Origin: JBEIHI01 sp964655245
GTDB taxonomy: Bacteria > Bdellovibrionota > UBA2394
Length of the DNA stretch: 38,893 nt
Direction: 5' to 3'
Assembly (NCBI GenBank): GCA_964655245.1
Contig: CAZZLQ010000013.1
Span: 1 to 38,893 of the forward strand
A model generated the notes under the pieces. It was not told where the DNA came from. It made no database searches and saw only the letters and a list, made by a program, of their open reading frames with translations. The translations under genes were made by a program, and so were the position numbers. This document shows, piece by piece, positions 7,775 through 17,044 of this stretch; the stretch's first letter is position 1; each line of letters opens with the position of its first letter.

Positions 7775-8815
7775 ATGATTGCTCCCCATGTTTTAGGCGC
7801 CTACCCATTGAGCCCAGAGCTCAGAGAAGCAGCACAGAAGCTGAAGTCGCTAGCGACTCAATCAAGAGGCGTGCTCATTTCGAGCACTCTGACCTCAGAT
7901 GGAGACTCCATCGGGAGTCAGATTGGGATTTATGCACTTTTGAAGCACTGGGGCCTTCAGGATGAGCAGATTTGGATTGTGAATGAAAGCCCAGTGCCTC
8001 AGCGCTATTCTTTTCTAAAGCACTCTGAGCGTATTTTGACGTTAAGTCAGTGGGATGCCCTCTCAGTCAAGCCGAAGCTCGACCTGGGAATTACCTGTGA
8101 TGGGGGAGTTGAGCGTACCGGAGAGATTGAGTCTCTGTTTGGGCAGGAAATGAAAACGGTTTTGGTGGATCACCATGCTGTAGGCAGCAGCCGAAGCTAC
8201 GACTGCAATCTTTTGGATCTCCAGGTCTCTAGCACCTGCGAGCTGGTCTATCTTCTCACTGAGCACTTTGAAGTCCCCCTGACTCCAAGTTTGGCTGAGG
8301 CGCTCTATATAGGGATGGTTTTTGATACGGGCTTCTTTAAGCATTCGATCACAACACCGAAAACCCATCATGTGGCTGCCCGACTGATCTCAACGGGAAT
8401 TGATTTTTCAAAGATCAGTGATCGAGCGATTTTGGAGCGATCCTGGGAGGCTCAACTCTTGCTGAAAGCGCTTCTCGAAAACATCGAGAGTTTTGCAGCT
8501 GGCAAAATCATCGTCTCGCACTGGACTCATGATCAGCTCAAGAAGATTCATTTTAAAGATGGTGATCAAGAGGGAATGATCAATCAGCTCTACTATACGG
8601 AGAGTGCATCGGTTGTTGTTCTGATCACAGAGCGAGATGATGGAAAATGTAAAATTTCCTTTCGCTCAAAAGGTCAGGTGAATGTGGCCGAGCTGGCACG
8701 TCGGTTGAATCCTGATGGGGGCGGTCATGTGCGAGCTGCCGGATGTATGATGCCGGGCCATGTTGCTCAAGTTCAGGCCCAAATCCTTGATTTGCTTACA
8801 CCTTTGGTCCGCTAA
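7775..8815 (+). CDS. DHH/DHHA1 phosphoesterase, NrnA-like, variant motif I
   Basis: 346 residues, the usual NrnA length. Motif I reads STLTSDGDSIGS (37-48): both aspartates are present but the leading metal-binding His is Thr38. Motif II has Asp109 in TCDGG, DHH is at 132-134 (VDHHAVGSS), and Asp184 lies in FDTGFF. The DHHA1 signature GGGHVRAAG is at 315-323. NrnA enzymes degrade nanoRNA and pApA and dephosphorylate pAp in the cytoplasm. The ATG is preceded by AGAGGATTAA. It is divergent from ccmE and followed after 55 bases by an HD-GYP gene, so a link to cyclic dinucleotide turnover is possible. Confidence 0.85.
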   Translation: MIAPHVLGAYPLSPELREAAQKLKSLATQSRGVLISSTLTSDGDSIGSQIGIYALLKHWGLQDEQIWIVNESPVPQRYSFLKHSERILTLSQWDALSVKPKLDLGITCDGGVERTGEIESLFGQEMKTVLVDHHAVGSSRSYDCNLLDLQVSSTCELVYLLTEHFEVPLTPSLAEALYIGMVFDTGFFKHSITTPKTHHVAARLISTGIDFSKISDRAILERSWEAQLLLKALLENIESFAAGKIIVSHWTHDQLKKIHFKDGDQEGMINQLYYTESASVVVLITERDDGKCKISFRSKGQVNVAELARRLNPDGGGHVRAAGCMMPGHVAQVQAQILDLLTPLVR

Positions 8816-8870
8816 GAGTTTCGTTTTTGCGAAACGCCTGGTTCGCATTTCCGTATGATAAAATAAGGAG

Positions 8871-9902
8871 ATGCCTAGGAGTAAGGGGGATGAGCTCGAC
8901 GTCGCAGTGCCTGCCACTGATTCAGCGCACTCGTCCCTTTCAACTTCTTCAGGGCTGGCGTCTCTTGGCGATAGCCCCGACTACTACAGCATTCCTCTCA
9001 ATCTCTACGCTCTAGGGACTCCCGTGACGTTTGATCTCTATTTTTACTATCAGAGGCAATACGTTTTGTTTAGGTCCAAGGGCAGTCAATGGACCGTTGA
9101 AGATTCTCAAAAGATTAAATCAGGCAACGTAAAGTCTTTGTTTGCCAAGTTCAAGACGGTCAAAGATCATCACGAGTATCTTCATTCTCAAATGAAGGGC
9201 ATCTTGTCGAAGCCAGAGATTCCAACAGAGCGAAAGGCGAAAGTTCTCACTGAGATTTCAACGCCTATCTTGGATAGTTTGTTTAAATCACCTGAATCTT
9301 CAGATGCAATCAGTTCGGCAGCTGAGCTGACCCAAAGCTGCATAGCCTATCTCAGCGAGAAGGGGAGTCTTCCAGAGCTCTTCAAACTCTCTGGCGATTC
9401 TTTGACTGAGCATGCTCACGGATTGTTTACATCAGCCTATTCGGTCGCTGTGGCTCGCCGTATGGGAGTGGTTGATCAAGCTCAGACGTTTGCTTTGGGC
9501 TTGGGTGGTCTTTTGCACGACATTGGCAAAGTCAAAATTGATCCTAAGATTCTCGAAAAGCCATCAGAGCTGGATGACCAGGAGTGGCTCATCATGCGCC
9601 AGCATCCCGAAATGGGTGAACAAATCTTGTATCATCGGCAAACGGTTCCCGCTCTGACGAGACGCATTGTTCTTGAGCATCACGAAAGAGCTAATGGCAG
9701 GGGCTATCCCCGTGGCATTCGTAATGTTCATACTTTTTCGAAGATCGTCTCAGTTGTTGATTGTTTTAATTCACTCACTCGAAATCGGCCCTGGGCCCCA
9801 GCGATGCCGCCTTACGATGCTTTGAAGTTTATGCTGACTCAAATGCGAACTGAGTTTGATCCGGACGTGATGGGTCATTTTATCAGCATGCTCTCGAAGT
9901 AA
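8871..9902 (+). CDS. HD-GYP domain protein, probable c-di-GMP phosphodiesterase
   Basis: 343 residues with no membrane segment. The N-terminal 150 residues form a non-catalytic region of unknown fold. The C-terminal half has the HD-GYP set: HAHG (181-184), HDIGK (216-220), HPEMGEQIL (245-253), HH (270-271) and GRGYP (276-280). HD-GYP enzymes hydrolyse c-di-GMP to pGpG or GMP. The linear products are substrates for NrnA-like enzymes, encoded just upstream. The GGAG upstream touches the ATG, so a slightly later start is possible. It ends 7 bases from the convergent methyltransferase gene. Confidence 0.85.
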   Translation: MPRSKGDELDVAVPATDSAHSSLSTSSGLASLGDSPDYYSIPLNLYALGTPVTFDLYFYYQRQYVLFRSKGSQWTVEDSQKIKSGNVKSLFAKFKTVKDHHEYLHSQMKGILSKPEIPTERKAKVLTEISTPILDSLFKSPESSDAISSAAELTQSCIAYLSEKGSLPELFKLSGDSLTEHAHGLFTSAYSVAVARRMGVVDQAQTFALGLGGLLHDIGKVKIDPKILEKPSELDDQEWLIMRQHPEMGEQILYHRQTVPALTRRIVLEHHERANGRGYPRGIRNVHTFSKIVSVVDCFNSLTRNRPWAPAMPPYDALKFMLTQMRTEFDPDVMGHFISMLSK

Positions 9903-9909
9903 TCGATTT

Positions 9910-10746
9910 CTAAAACGCCTGAGCTTTGGCCTTCACCCATGAATTGAAGAAAACAGAATCGGGAGTTTCCTTGAGGAGTTTCAACTCCTTTTGCATCTCC
10001 TCAACAAGCGCGGGAGAAACTTTGTTGGCCCCGATCAAATGGGGAGCGCCACTGAGAAGAACCCCTGTCCAATCATCAATGAACTCAGCCCGTTTCTTGG
10101 GCCAACGGTTATCAAAGTGATACGTAACCACTTCTGTTGCAGAATTTTGAAATCCGGCAGCCATTAGATAGTTGCCGAGTTTTGCGCCCACGAAGGGATC
10201 GCCACCCAAGTTCCACTGATGGTCGTTGAACTCAAACCAATATTTGAGAGTGGCGGGTGAATAGGGGTGCAGAAACAAAGTCGCGTTGAGCACTTCATTC
10301 AGATGGACAAAGGCTTCGGATTTCAAAACCCTTCGAACCTCGGAGAGGATTTGAACGGGCTCCTTAACATGCTCCAAAAACCACGTGGAGAACGCCACAT
10401 CAAATGTATTGTCGGCAAAGGGAAGTTCGTTGGCGTGAGCCTGAATGAGTTTTACCTGCCCCTTGGCGATTTCCGGCTTGAGATGCTCTCTGGCCCGGGC
10501 CAGCTGTTGAGGAGAAATGTCCACTGCCGTGATTTGAAGATGAGGAAACTTCTCTGCAAGAATTTTTGTTTGCGCGCCTACGCCGCAGCCAATTTCAAGC
10601 ATCGACTGGAAGGGGACGAAGTTAATCCCCTCAAAAACCCACGACTCAAGAAATCGAGCTTGCCGATAAAGGCGATCCTGCTCGGTCTGTGAAAAGCCGT
10701 GGAGGTATTCTTCTTCTTTGAGAGTCTTTTTGGTTTTCTTGGACAT
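9910..10746 (-). CDS. Class I SAM-dependent methyltransferase
   Basis: 278 residues. Motif I is MLEIGCGVGAQT (49-60), followed by the acidic loop ITAVDIS and a motif near FDVAFSTWFLEHV (post-II and III), as in UbiE/Methyltransf_11-type enzymes. The C-terminal third is mixed helix/strand and probably binds the substrate. No signal peptide. It starts 4 bases after the ccmH-like stop, the last gene of the minus-strand run. The substrate cannot be told; small-molecule methylation is typical of this type. Confidence 0.8.
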   Translation of the reverse strand: MSKKTKKTLKEEEYLHGFSQTEQDRLYRQARFLESWVFEGINFVPFQSMLEIGCGVGAQTKILAEKFPHLQITAVDISPQQLARAREHLKPEIAKGQVKLIQAHANELPFADNTFDVAFSTWFLEHVKEPVQILSEVRRVLKSEAFVHLNEVLNATLFLHPYSPATLKYWFEFNDHQWNLGGDPFVGAKLGNYLMAAGFQNSATEVVTYHFDNRWPKKRAEFIDDWTGVLLSGAPHLIGANKVSPALVEEMQKELKLLKETPDSVFFNSWVKAKAQAF

Positions 10747-10750
10747 GAGG

Positions 10751-11173
10751 TTAACCCTGCCTGTCTTGAAGCTCCTGGAGGATCTTTGCCTTCATTTTAT
10801 CATCAATTTGGGCTCGCTGAGGGGGCGCTTGTCTTTTGGGGCGCGTGAGCCAAAAGACCGCCACCAGGACCACGCCGAGAGCGCTAAAAATCCAAGGAAG
10901 TCGATGGGCCCAGCCCTCTCGACCTGAATTGCCCGGAGTCATCGTCAGAGTGTCGCCATAGCGACCCTTCAAGCTTTCCATGATCTGCTCTCGGCTTTCG
11001 CCGTTTTGCATTCGGGCGTAAATCTCCTCCCTCAAATCTTCAGCCTTCGAACTGGGACATTCCAAGAGCGAATTCCCCTTGCAGTAGGGACTCCAAATTT
11101 CTTTCATTAATTTTGAAGCTTCTTCTTGTTGAGGGCTGAGTGCTTGAATCAAAGCAAACAAAAGACTGACCAT
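10751..11173 (-). CDS. CcmH-like cytochrome c biogenesis protein with altered cysteine motif
   Basis: 140 residues: a short hydrophobic N-terminus (1-13) that may act as signal, a helical periplasmic domain, one membrane helix (about 92-110) and a basic tail. The domain follows CcmH: residues 47-72 read LREEIYARMQNGESREQIM then SLKGRYGD, as in the family. The LRCxxC dithiol is replaced by SPYC (Cys31), with a second Cys at 39 (ECPSS), giving C-X7-C. Classical CcmH reduces apocytochrome c. The chemistry here may differ. It lies in the maeB-glpD-ppsR run, about 3.5 kb from the ccm operon. Confidence 0.72.
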   Translation of the reverse strand: MVSLLFALIQALSPQQEEASKLMKEIWSPYCKGNSLLECPSSKAEDLREEIYARMQNGESREQIMESLKGRYGDTLTMTPGNSGREGWAHRLPWIFSALGVVLVAVFWLTRPKRQAPPQRAQIDDKMKAKILQELQDRQG

Positions 11174-11215
11174 ATCGCTATGATGCTCAGTTCTTGAGCG
11201 AGAGGCAATCTGAGA

Positions 11216-12142
11216 CTACTGGTAGTCGGGGCCAGCAGGATTGGCATAGGTCGGAAGAGGTATGTCAGACTCAGGCGCCTGAACGGTGAGCTGACTTTCC
11301 TCTTGATCCAACGATTTAGAGATTGAGTCAAAGAGTTCCGCAATACGCTTGGATTCCTTTCGATCGCTGGAAGCCATATTCTTGTTGGAGTTTGAAAGTA
11401 CAGTGGACTTGCGTTTTTGAAGTGTTTGCTGCACAGACTGCTGAAACTCCTTCCAGGCATTCTTTCGAGTTACTTCTTGTCTCAACTGAACAATCAAATC
11501 GACAACGGGCTGTTCAATCTCTGCTGAGAACTTGCCGCTTGAAATGTAAGAGGCCAGCTTCGCGTGATCAAAGCGTTTAAGTCTTTGGCTCAACTTGTCG
11601 AGTGAAGTTCGTCCTTCGATGCGAATCTGCTCAAGGAGGGCGACATCCTTTTCCTGGGCGGCCTTGGTGATGAGCTGCAGCTCCGATTCAATCATCTCGG
11701 CGAACTGAGGATCTGTCGAAAAGCGCTTTCGGATTGAAATGATTTCTTTGAGACGGGCAGTGGAGGCTTCGAGGCGGTCCATGGTGTCTTTGAGAGCGCT
11801 ATCCATGGAGGCTTTCAAACGCTGCTGGGCTTGAAAGAGTCGATCATCCAACTGGGCGAAAACCTCCCTCTTCCATTCCCGGGAAATCGATTCACGAGAG
11901 AAAGGCCACAAGAGACGCGAGCTAGCGCTGAAAATGGGTTCGACATAGCTTTGAAAAACAGTCGAGGCAGCAGCAAGTTCCTCAATTCTTCTTTGTTCGG
12001 AGGCTTGTTCAAAGCGCTCATTCATTTGAGACGCGATCTCTTTTTGAAGAGAATTGATTTCCTGATGAATCAAGATTTCACGAGTCACGAGTCCAGCCAC
12101 GAGGAGGCCCACACTTATGAAAAGAACATGCTTCCGCTGCAT
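11216..12142 (-). CDS. Membrane-anchored coiled-coil protein, unknown function
   Basis: 308 residues, not recognised. One N-terminal membrane helix (about 5-22) anchors a long, highly charged helical region (25-270) rich in Glu, Lys, Arg and Gln with heptad-like spacing. A Pro/Ser-rich tail ends the protein. Topology suggests a periplasmic or cytoplasmic rod. It starts 12 bases after ppsR and is followed after 42 bases by the ccmH-like gene, so it is probably co-transcribed. No catalytic motif is visible. Confidence 0.6.
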   Translation of the reverse strand: MQRKHVLFISVGLLVAGLVTREILIHQEINSLQKEIASQMNERFEQASEQRRIEELAAASTVFQSYVEPIFSASSRLLWPFSRESISREWKREVFAQLDDRLFQAQQRLKASMDSALKDTMDRLEASTARLKEIISIRKRFSTDPQFAEMIESELQLITKAAQEKDVALLEQIRIEGRTSLDKLSQRLKRFDHAKLASYISSGKFSAEIEQPVVDLIVQLRQEVTRKNAWKEFQQSVQQTLQKRKSTVLSNSNKNMASSDRKESKRIAELFDSISKSLDQEESQLTVQAPESDIPLPTYANPAGPDYQ

Positions 12143-12154
12143 GAGCTCATTATC

Positions 12155-12988
12155 TCATCTGTCATCAGAAATGAGTAAAAGAATTTCGGCAGCAGTCTCT
12201 TCGACGGCTTTATTCGTCACATCAATCACAGGCCATTTGAAACGACGCGCCAATTGGAGCGCTGCTGATGTCTCTTCGCCAATTCGATTGAGACTGATGT
12301 AGGTGTCGGAATGCGAAGTGTTAGTGCCCAGACGAACAAGTCGGGAGCGTCTGATTTTCTCGAGAGCCGAGGCCTCAATGGTCAGCATGACCACGGGAAC
12401 CCCCGCCTGAGATGACTCAATGAGTTGAAGCGGCGGTTCAATTCCGTGGACGAGCGGCACATTCGCTACTTTGTAGCCCTTGTGGGCTAGGTACATGGAG
12501 GTCGGCGTCTTCGATGTCCGAGAAACTCCGGTCAGGATGAGATTGGCATCTTGGAGGTCGTTTAATCTCAAGCCATCATCATGTTTGACGGTGAACTCGA
12601 TCGCTTCCATTCGATCAAAGTAATTCATGGACTGAGTCGAATGCAAAACAGCTTGTTTCTCACTTGGTGAGGCATCAAAGAACTGGCCAAAAATCTCAAC
12701 CGCTGGATACAGGATATCGTAGCTCAGGAGTCCCTTTCGACGACATTCACTCCAAATGAGCTTTCTTAGCTTTTCTGTCCCGAATGTATAGACGATCAAA
12801 TAGGGAGGAGCCAAAGAATCGAGCTCACGCATAAGCTCGACCTCGGTTCTCACCTTGGGAATGCGCAGCAGCTCAGCATCTGCTTTGTTGAACTGAGCCA
12901 AAATCGCACGAACGAGATTCTCGGCTGTTTCACAAGTTCCATCAGATAGGATAGCAATTCGCTCTCTCGGCTTGAGATTCCTTTTCAT
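12155..12988 (-). CDS. ppsR: PEP synthase/PPDK regulatory protein (DUF299)
   Basis: 277 residues. The nucleotide-binding motif GVSRTSKT is at 154-161, and the N-terminal opening IAILSDGTCETAENL fits the DUF299 family. These bifunctional enzymes add phosphate to, and remove it from, a threonine of PEP synthase or pyruvate phosphate dikinase, using ADP as donor. They thereby switch pyruvate-to-PEP flux. The ATG overlaps the glpD stop by 4 bases. The target enzyme is not in the window. Placement with maeB and glpD fits control of gluconeogenesis. Confidence 0.92.
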   Translation of the reverse strand: MKRNLKPRERIAILSDGTCETAENLVRAILAQFNKADAELLRIPKVRTEVELMRELDSLAPPYLIVYTFGTEKLRKLIWSECRRKGLLSYDILYPAVEIFGQFFDASPSEKQAVLHSTQSMNYFDRMEAIEFTVKHDDGLRLNDLQDANLILTGVSRTSKTPTSMYLAHKGYKVANVPLVHGIEPPLQLIESSQAGVPVVMLTIEASALEKIRRSRLVRLGTNTSHSDTYISLNRIGEETSAALQLARRFKWPVIDVTNKAVEETAAEILLLISDDR

Positions 12989-14571
12989 TTATTCCATCCC
13001 TCACTATCCCATCGATAGTTTTTAACAGTCTCTTCAGAGAGCTTTTCGCGGCTCAGATTTTGCGATGACATTTCCTGTTCAAAGAGGCGAATAATCTCTT
13101 CCAGAAGAGTTTTTTGCTTCTCGGAGTTCCACTGAGTTTCATAGTAGAGCGAGGATCTTCGACGAATGAAGTCAATAGGGTCTAAACACATCTCATGATG
13201 AATCGAGAAGAGAACCTCAGCAACGAGGGTGTCTGGGCAAGAACGTAAGGTTTGACACTTCAAACCTCTCTTCTGGTCGAGTGATAAAATCTTTCGAAAG
13301 TCTGCTCCGTAGTGATTAAACAGTCTTCGTTCGAGATCAGACTGCAGTTGTGGCTCACGCTCTGGATAGAGTGGAGCATCTGAAGTCTTTGAGGCGGAAA
13401 AACGCCACCTTTTTTGAAGAGGCTCGAGAGCTTCTTCGGCCATGAGCCTGTGGCTGGTAAGTTTTCCGCCTAGGATATCAAAATAATTTTCTGGCCCCTC
13501 TTCAATCTTATGCTCACGGGAGATTTTAGAATTATCGAGAGCGTTCTCGGGCTTGATGAGAGGGCGAACAGCCGCCCATGATTGGATGATATCGGCAGGA
13601 CTCAGTCGAGCATCAAGAAACTGATTGATCACTCCGAGCACATAATCAACATCTGCTTGAGTTGTTTGAGCATCCTCGACTTTTTCGACGGAAGTATCAG
13701 TGGTGCCAAGATAGGTGACGGACTTCCACGGAATGGCAAACAAAATGCGATGGAGCTTGGTGTCCGTAAAAACAAAGGCCTCATTGAGAGGGAGTCGACT
13801 GCGCTCAACAATCAAATGAATTCCCTGTGTCAGCTTGAGAGCTGGAGGCTTACCAAGCAGACCTCGAACACCGTCAGCAAAGGGGCCTGTGCAGTTGATC
13901 ACAGCTCGGGCTTCAAACTGGACAGGATTCGATGACTTCCACTGATCGCGAGCCTCAATAGCAAAATTTCCAGAGGACTTTTTCTCGAGCTGGGTCACCT
14001 TGAATCTACTGATGGGCAAAGCTCCATGAGCAAAAGCTGACTTAATCAGTTCAACGACGATACGATAATCCTCAGCAAAGCTATCGGCGTAAACACAAGC
14101 ACCCGTAAGCTGGCTTGATTTCAGAAGTGAAAAGCGAGCAAGGGCTTCAGTTCGGCTGAGATTTTGATGCCTTTGCTTAAAAAATGAAAAGGCATCGTAA
14201 AGCAAGAGCCCGAGATTTAACTTCCATCGCGAAACGGCCCCGTTCTTGTAAGTTGGAAAGACAAAGGGAAGTGGTCTGATGAATGGTGCATAAAGCCGAG
14301 AGAGTTTCTCTCGTTCTCGAATGGCCTCAAAAACCAATTTGAACTCGAAGTTTTCGAGATAACGGATGCCCCCGTGAAACAACTTGGTCGATCCGGATGA
14401 GGTGGCTGAAGCAAAGTCGCCAGCCTCAAGAAGCGCGACTCGAAGGCCTCGAAGTGCTGCATCCCGAGCAACGGCTGCTCCCGTTACGCCACCTCCAATC
14501 ACGAGCAAGTCCCATGACTGAGCTTGAAGTTTTTGAATCAGCTCAGATCGAGTGGCAAACGAAAAATCCAT
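12985..14571 (-). CDS. glpD: Glycerol-3-phosphate dehydrogenase, FAD-dependent
   Basis: 528 residues, near the family size of about 500-560. An N-terminal FAD Rossmann motif (VIGGGVTGAA, 24-33) is followed by the conserved GSTKLFHGGIRYLE. Later segments include NCTGPFAD and YFDILGGKLTSHR, and a C-terminal helical DAO_C domain completes the protein. It oxidises glycerol 3-phosphate to DHAP at the inner membrane and passes electrons to quinone. It lies 7 bases after maeB and overlaps ppsR. No glpF or glpK is nearby, so the substrate may come from lipid breakdown. Confidence 0.93.
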   Translation of the reverse strand: MDFSFATRSELIQKLQAQSWDLLVIGGGVTGAAVARDAALRGLRVALLEAGDFASATSSGSTKLFHGGIRYLENFEFKLVFEAIREREKLSRLYAPFIRPLPFVFPTYKNGAVSRWKLNLGLLLYDAFSFFKQRHQNLSRTEALARFSLLKSSQLTGACVYADSFAEDYRIVVELIKSAFAHGALPISRFKVTQLEKKSSGNFAIEARDQWKSSNPVQFEARAVINCTGPFADGVRGLLGKPPALKLTQGIHLIVERSRLPLNEAFVFTDTKLHRILFAIPWKSVTYLGTTDTSVEKVEDAQTTQADVDYVLGVINQFLDARLSPADIIQSWAAVRPLIKPENALDNSKISREHKIEEGPENYFDILGGKLTSHRLMAEEALEPLQKRWRFSASKTSDAPLYPEREPQLQSDLERRLFNHYGADFRKILSLDQKRGLKCQTLRSCPDTLVAEVLFSIHHEMCLDPIDFIRRRSSLYYETQWNSEKQKTLLEEIIRLFEQEMSSQNLSREKLSEETVKNYRWDSEGWNK

Positions 14572-14578
14572 CTAAGTA

Positions 14579-16900
14579 TTAACTTAGATCATTCGCCTCA
14601 GCGGCGGCAATCGTTGCCATTCGTACAATCTCTTCAACGCTGGCACCCTGCTGCAGCACATGGACGGGCTTGGAGAGTCCCATCAGGACGGGCCCGATCA
14701 CTTGGGCATTGCCCAGGCGCTGCAGAAGCTTATAGGCAATATTGCCTGAAGCAAGGTTTGGGAAGATCAGAACGTTGGCAGGCTCCTTCAAAACAGAGAA
14801 GGGGAAGTCCTTGAGGCGATCAGCGGAGACGGCTGTATCCGCTTGAACTTCTCCATCCACAATCAAATCGGGACGCTTGGATCTGAGGATCTCAACGGCC
14901 TTTTGAATCTTAAAATTAACCGGATGCGGTGCTGAACCAAAGTTTGAGAAGCTCAGCATGGCGATTCGCGGGGTGATTTTGAGGAACTCCGCGTGCTCTG
15001 CAGTTTGGAGGGCAATTTCTGCCATTTGCTCTGCTGTTGGATCAATATTGACCGTTGTATCGGCAAAGAAAAACACTCGGTCCTTGATAAGCATAATGTA
15101 GAGGCCGGCTGCGATCTGATACTTCGGATCTCGCGAGACAATCTGAAGTGCAGGACGAAGGACTTCTGGATAGGATTTCCCAGCTCCTGCGACCAGACAA
15201 TCAGCGAGCCCTGTTTGAACCAGCATAAGGCCAAAGTGAGTTCGTCGGGTCATCAGCTTGCGGGCTTCAGCAAGGTTGAGGCCTTTTCGTTGGCGTTGAA
15301 GATAAAACTTCTCGGCAAACTCTGCGCTGAGGCTCGAAGACTCAGGGTCGTAGATTTTGAACTTCCGTCGGATGTTGAGATTGGAAAGATCATCCAGAAT
15401 CTGTGATTCAATTCCCACTAGAACGGGTTCGGCGATTTCCTCTTGGGCCAAGATGTCTGCAGCTTTCAAAATTCCTGGAATATGAGTCTCGGTGAAAACC
15501 ACTTTGCGAAGTTTCTTTTTGGCCTTTGCTGTGGGGATTTGCATGACCTGACGAGATCGATCCATCGTCAGCGCAAGTCGCTCACGATACTCCTTCAAAT
15601 CAATCTTCCGCTTGGCTGCGCCCGATTTCATGGCTGCTTCGGCAACGGCCGGGGCAACCCATAAGAGAACACGGGGATCAAACGCCTTGGGGATAAGATA
15701 GGTTCGACCGAATCTCAAATCCTCTCCTGGATAAATTCGTGAAACAAACTCGGGAACATTTTCTTGAGCAAGCTCCGCTAGCGCTTGAGCTGCGGCCATT
15801 TTCATTTCTTCGGTAATGGTAGTGGACTCTGTATCAAGGGCTCCTCTGAAAATGGAGGGAAATCCAAGAACGTTGTTCACTTGATTCGGAAAATCAGATC
15901 GGCCGGTGGCAACGATGGCATCGGGTCGAGCGCCAATGGCTAGATCATAGGCAATCTCTGGGTTGGGATTGGCGAGTGCAAAGATCATCGGCATCTTGGC
16001 CATGGGTTTGATCATTGCGGGAGTGACAATTCCGCCCACCGAGAGTCCCACAAAAACATCAGCGCCAATGAGAGCTTCCTTGAGGGTTCTGAGAGACGTC
16101 CTAAAGGCGTATCGAGATTTATAAGGATCGAGATCCTTACGGCCTGAGTGAACAACGCCGCCTTTGTCGCACAAAATAATATTCTCAGGTTTTACACCAC
16201 AAGCGACCAATTGATTGGCGCAAGCAATGGCCGCGGCTCCAGCACCACTAAAAACAACTCTTACTTTTGCTGCTTTCTTTTTGGAGATTTTAAGTCCGTT
16301 GAGAAATGCGGCAGCCACGATGATCGCAGTGCCATGTTGGTCGTCGTGAAAAACAGGAATCTTCAGAGTTTTTCGAAGAGTTTCCTCAATCACAAAGCAA
16401 TCAGGTGCTTTGATGTCCTCAAGATTGATTCCACCAAAAGTAGGTTCAAGCATTTGGCAGGCTTTGATGACATCCTCAGGCTTCGGAGCATTCAGCTCGA
16501 TGTCGAAAACATTGATGTTGGCAAACTTCTTAAAGAGAACCGCTTTTCCTTCCATCACCGGTTTGGCAGCGAGGGGACCGATGTCTCCAAGCCCTAACAC
16601 GGCCGTTCCATTTGAAACCACAGCGACGAGATTGGATCGGATCGTATACTGTGAAACAGCTTTGGGGTTTTTAGCGATCTCCATGGAAGGGGCGGCTACA
16701 CCGGGCGAGTAGGCGAGAGACAAGTCACGTTGGGTGACACAGGGCTTGGTGGCAATAATCTCAAGTTTACCTGGTAGTTTGCGCGTTCGCTCGAGGCTTT
16801 CATACTCGTGGTAGGTCAATGCCGATTCATGACGATCCATTTCATCTCCAGAACTGGAGTTTTTCTTGGCTCGCTTATCGGCAATATCTTTGACTTTCAT
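14579..16900 (-). CDS. maeB: NADP-type malic enzyme with C-terminal phosphotransacetylase-like domain
   Basis: 773 residues, matching MaeB (about 760). Malic enzyme domain: YSPGVAAP (64-71), FHDDQHGTA (about 180) and the nucleotide loop VVFSGAGAAA (about 215). From about residue 450 onward a PTA_PTB-like domain follows, which in MaeB is regulatory and lacks transferase activity. It converts malate to pyruvate and CO2, making NADPH. AAGGAG lies 5 bases before the ATG. First gene of the run maeB-glpD-ppsR-orf308-ccmH-like-methyltransferase. The spacings are 7, -4, 12, 42 and 4 bases, consistent with one operon. Confidence 0.95.
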   Translation of the reverse strand: MKVKDIADKRAKKNSSSGDEMDRHESALTYHEYESLERTRKLPGKLEIIATKPCVTQRDLSLAYSPGVAAPSMEIAKNPKAVSQYTIRSNLVAVVSNGTAVLGLGDIGPLAAKPVMEGKAVLFKKFANINVFDIELNAPKPEDVIKACQMLEPTFGGINLEDIKAPDCFVIEETLRKTLKIPVFHDDQHGTAIIVAAAFLNGLKISKKKAAKVRVVFSGAGAAAIACANQLVACGVKPENIILCDKGGVVHSGRKDLDPYKSRYAFRTSLRTLKEALIGADVFVGLSVGGIVTPAMIKPMAKMPMIFALANPNPEIAYDLAIGARPDAIVATGRSDFPNQVNNVLGFPSIFRGALDTESTTITEEMKMAAAQALAELAQENVPEFVSRIYPGEDLRFGRTYLIPKAFDPRVLLWVAPAVAEAAMKSGAAKRKIDLKEYRERLALTMDRSRQVMQIPTAKAKKKLRKVVFTETHIPGILKAADILAQEEIAEPVLVGIESQILDDLSNLNIRRKFKIYDPESSSLSAEFAEKFYLQRQRKGLNLAEARKLMTRRTHFGLMLVQTGLADCLVAGAGKSYPEVLRPALQIVSRDPKYQIAAGLYIMLIKDRVFFFADTTVNIDPTAEQMAEIALQTAEHAEFLKITPRIAMLSFSNFGSAPHPVNFKIQKAVEILRSKRPDLIVDGEVQADTAVSADRLKDFPFSVLKEPANVLIFPNLASGNIAYKLLQRLGNAQVIGPVLMGLSKPVHVLQQGASVEEIVRMATIAAAEANDLS

Positions 16901-17044
16901 TGAATCTCCTTATGTCAAACCCAAACATAAACTTTTTCGGCCGTTTCAAAAAACAGGGATGGCAAGAAAAAGTTCTTCCAAACGAAAATTTTTAAGCCTT
17001 TTACAGAGTTTTGACAGATTTTTTTCCGAATCTTTTACATTGGA

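Noticed and set aside
8818..8835. Hairpin GTTTCG/CGAAAC between nrnA-like and HD-GYP genes as a terminator
   Set aside because: Short stem with no T-tract after it; the two genes are probably co-transcribed.
10267..10692. 141-codon frame antisense to the methyltransferase
   Set aside because: Shadow frame over motif I and neighbours; no start signal.
16148..16597. 149-codon frame antisense to maeB
   Set aside because: Lies opposite conserved catalytic motifs of maeB; no support for expression.
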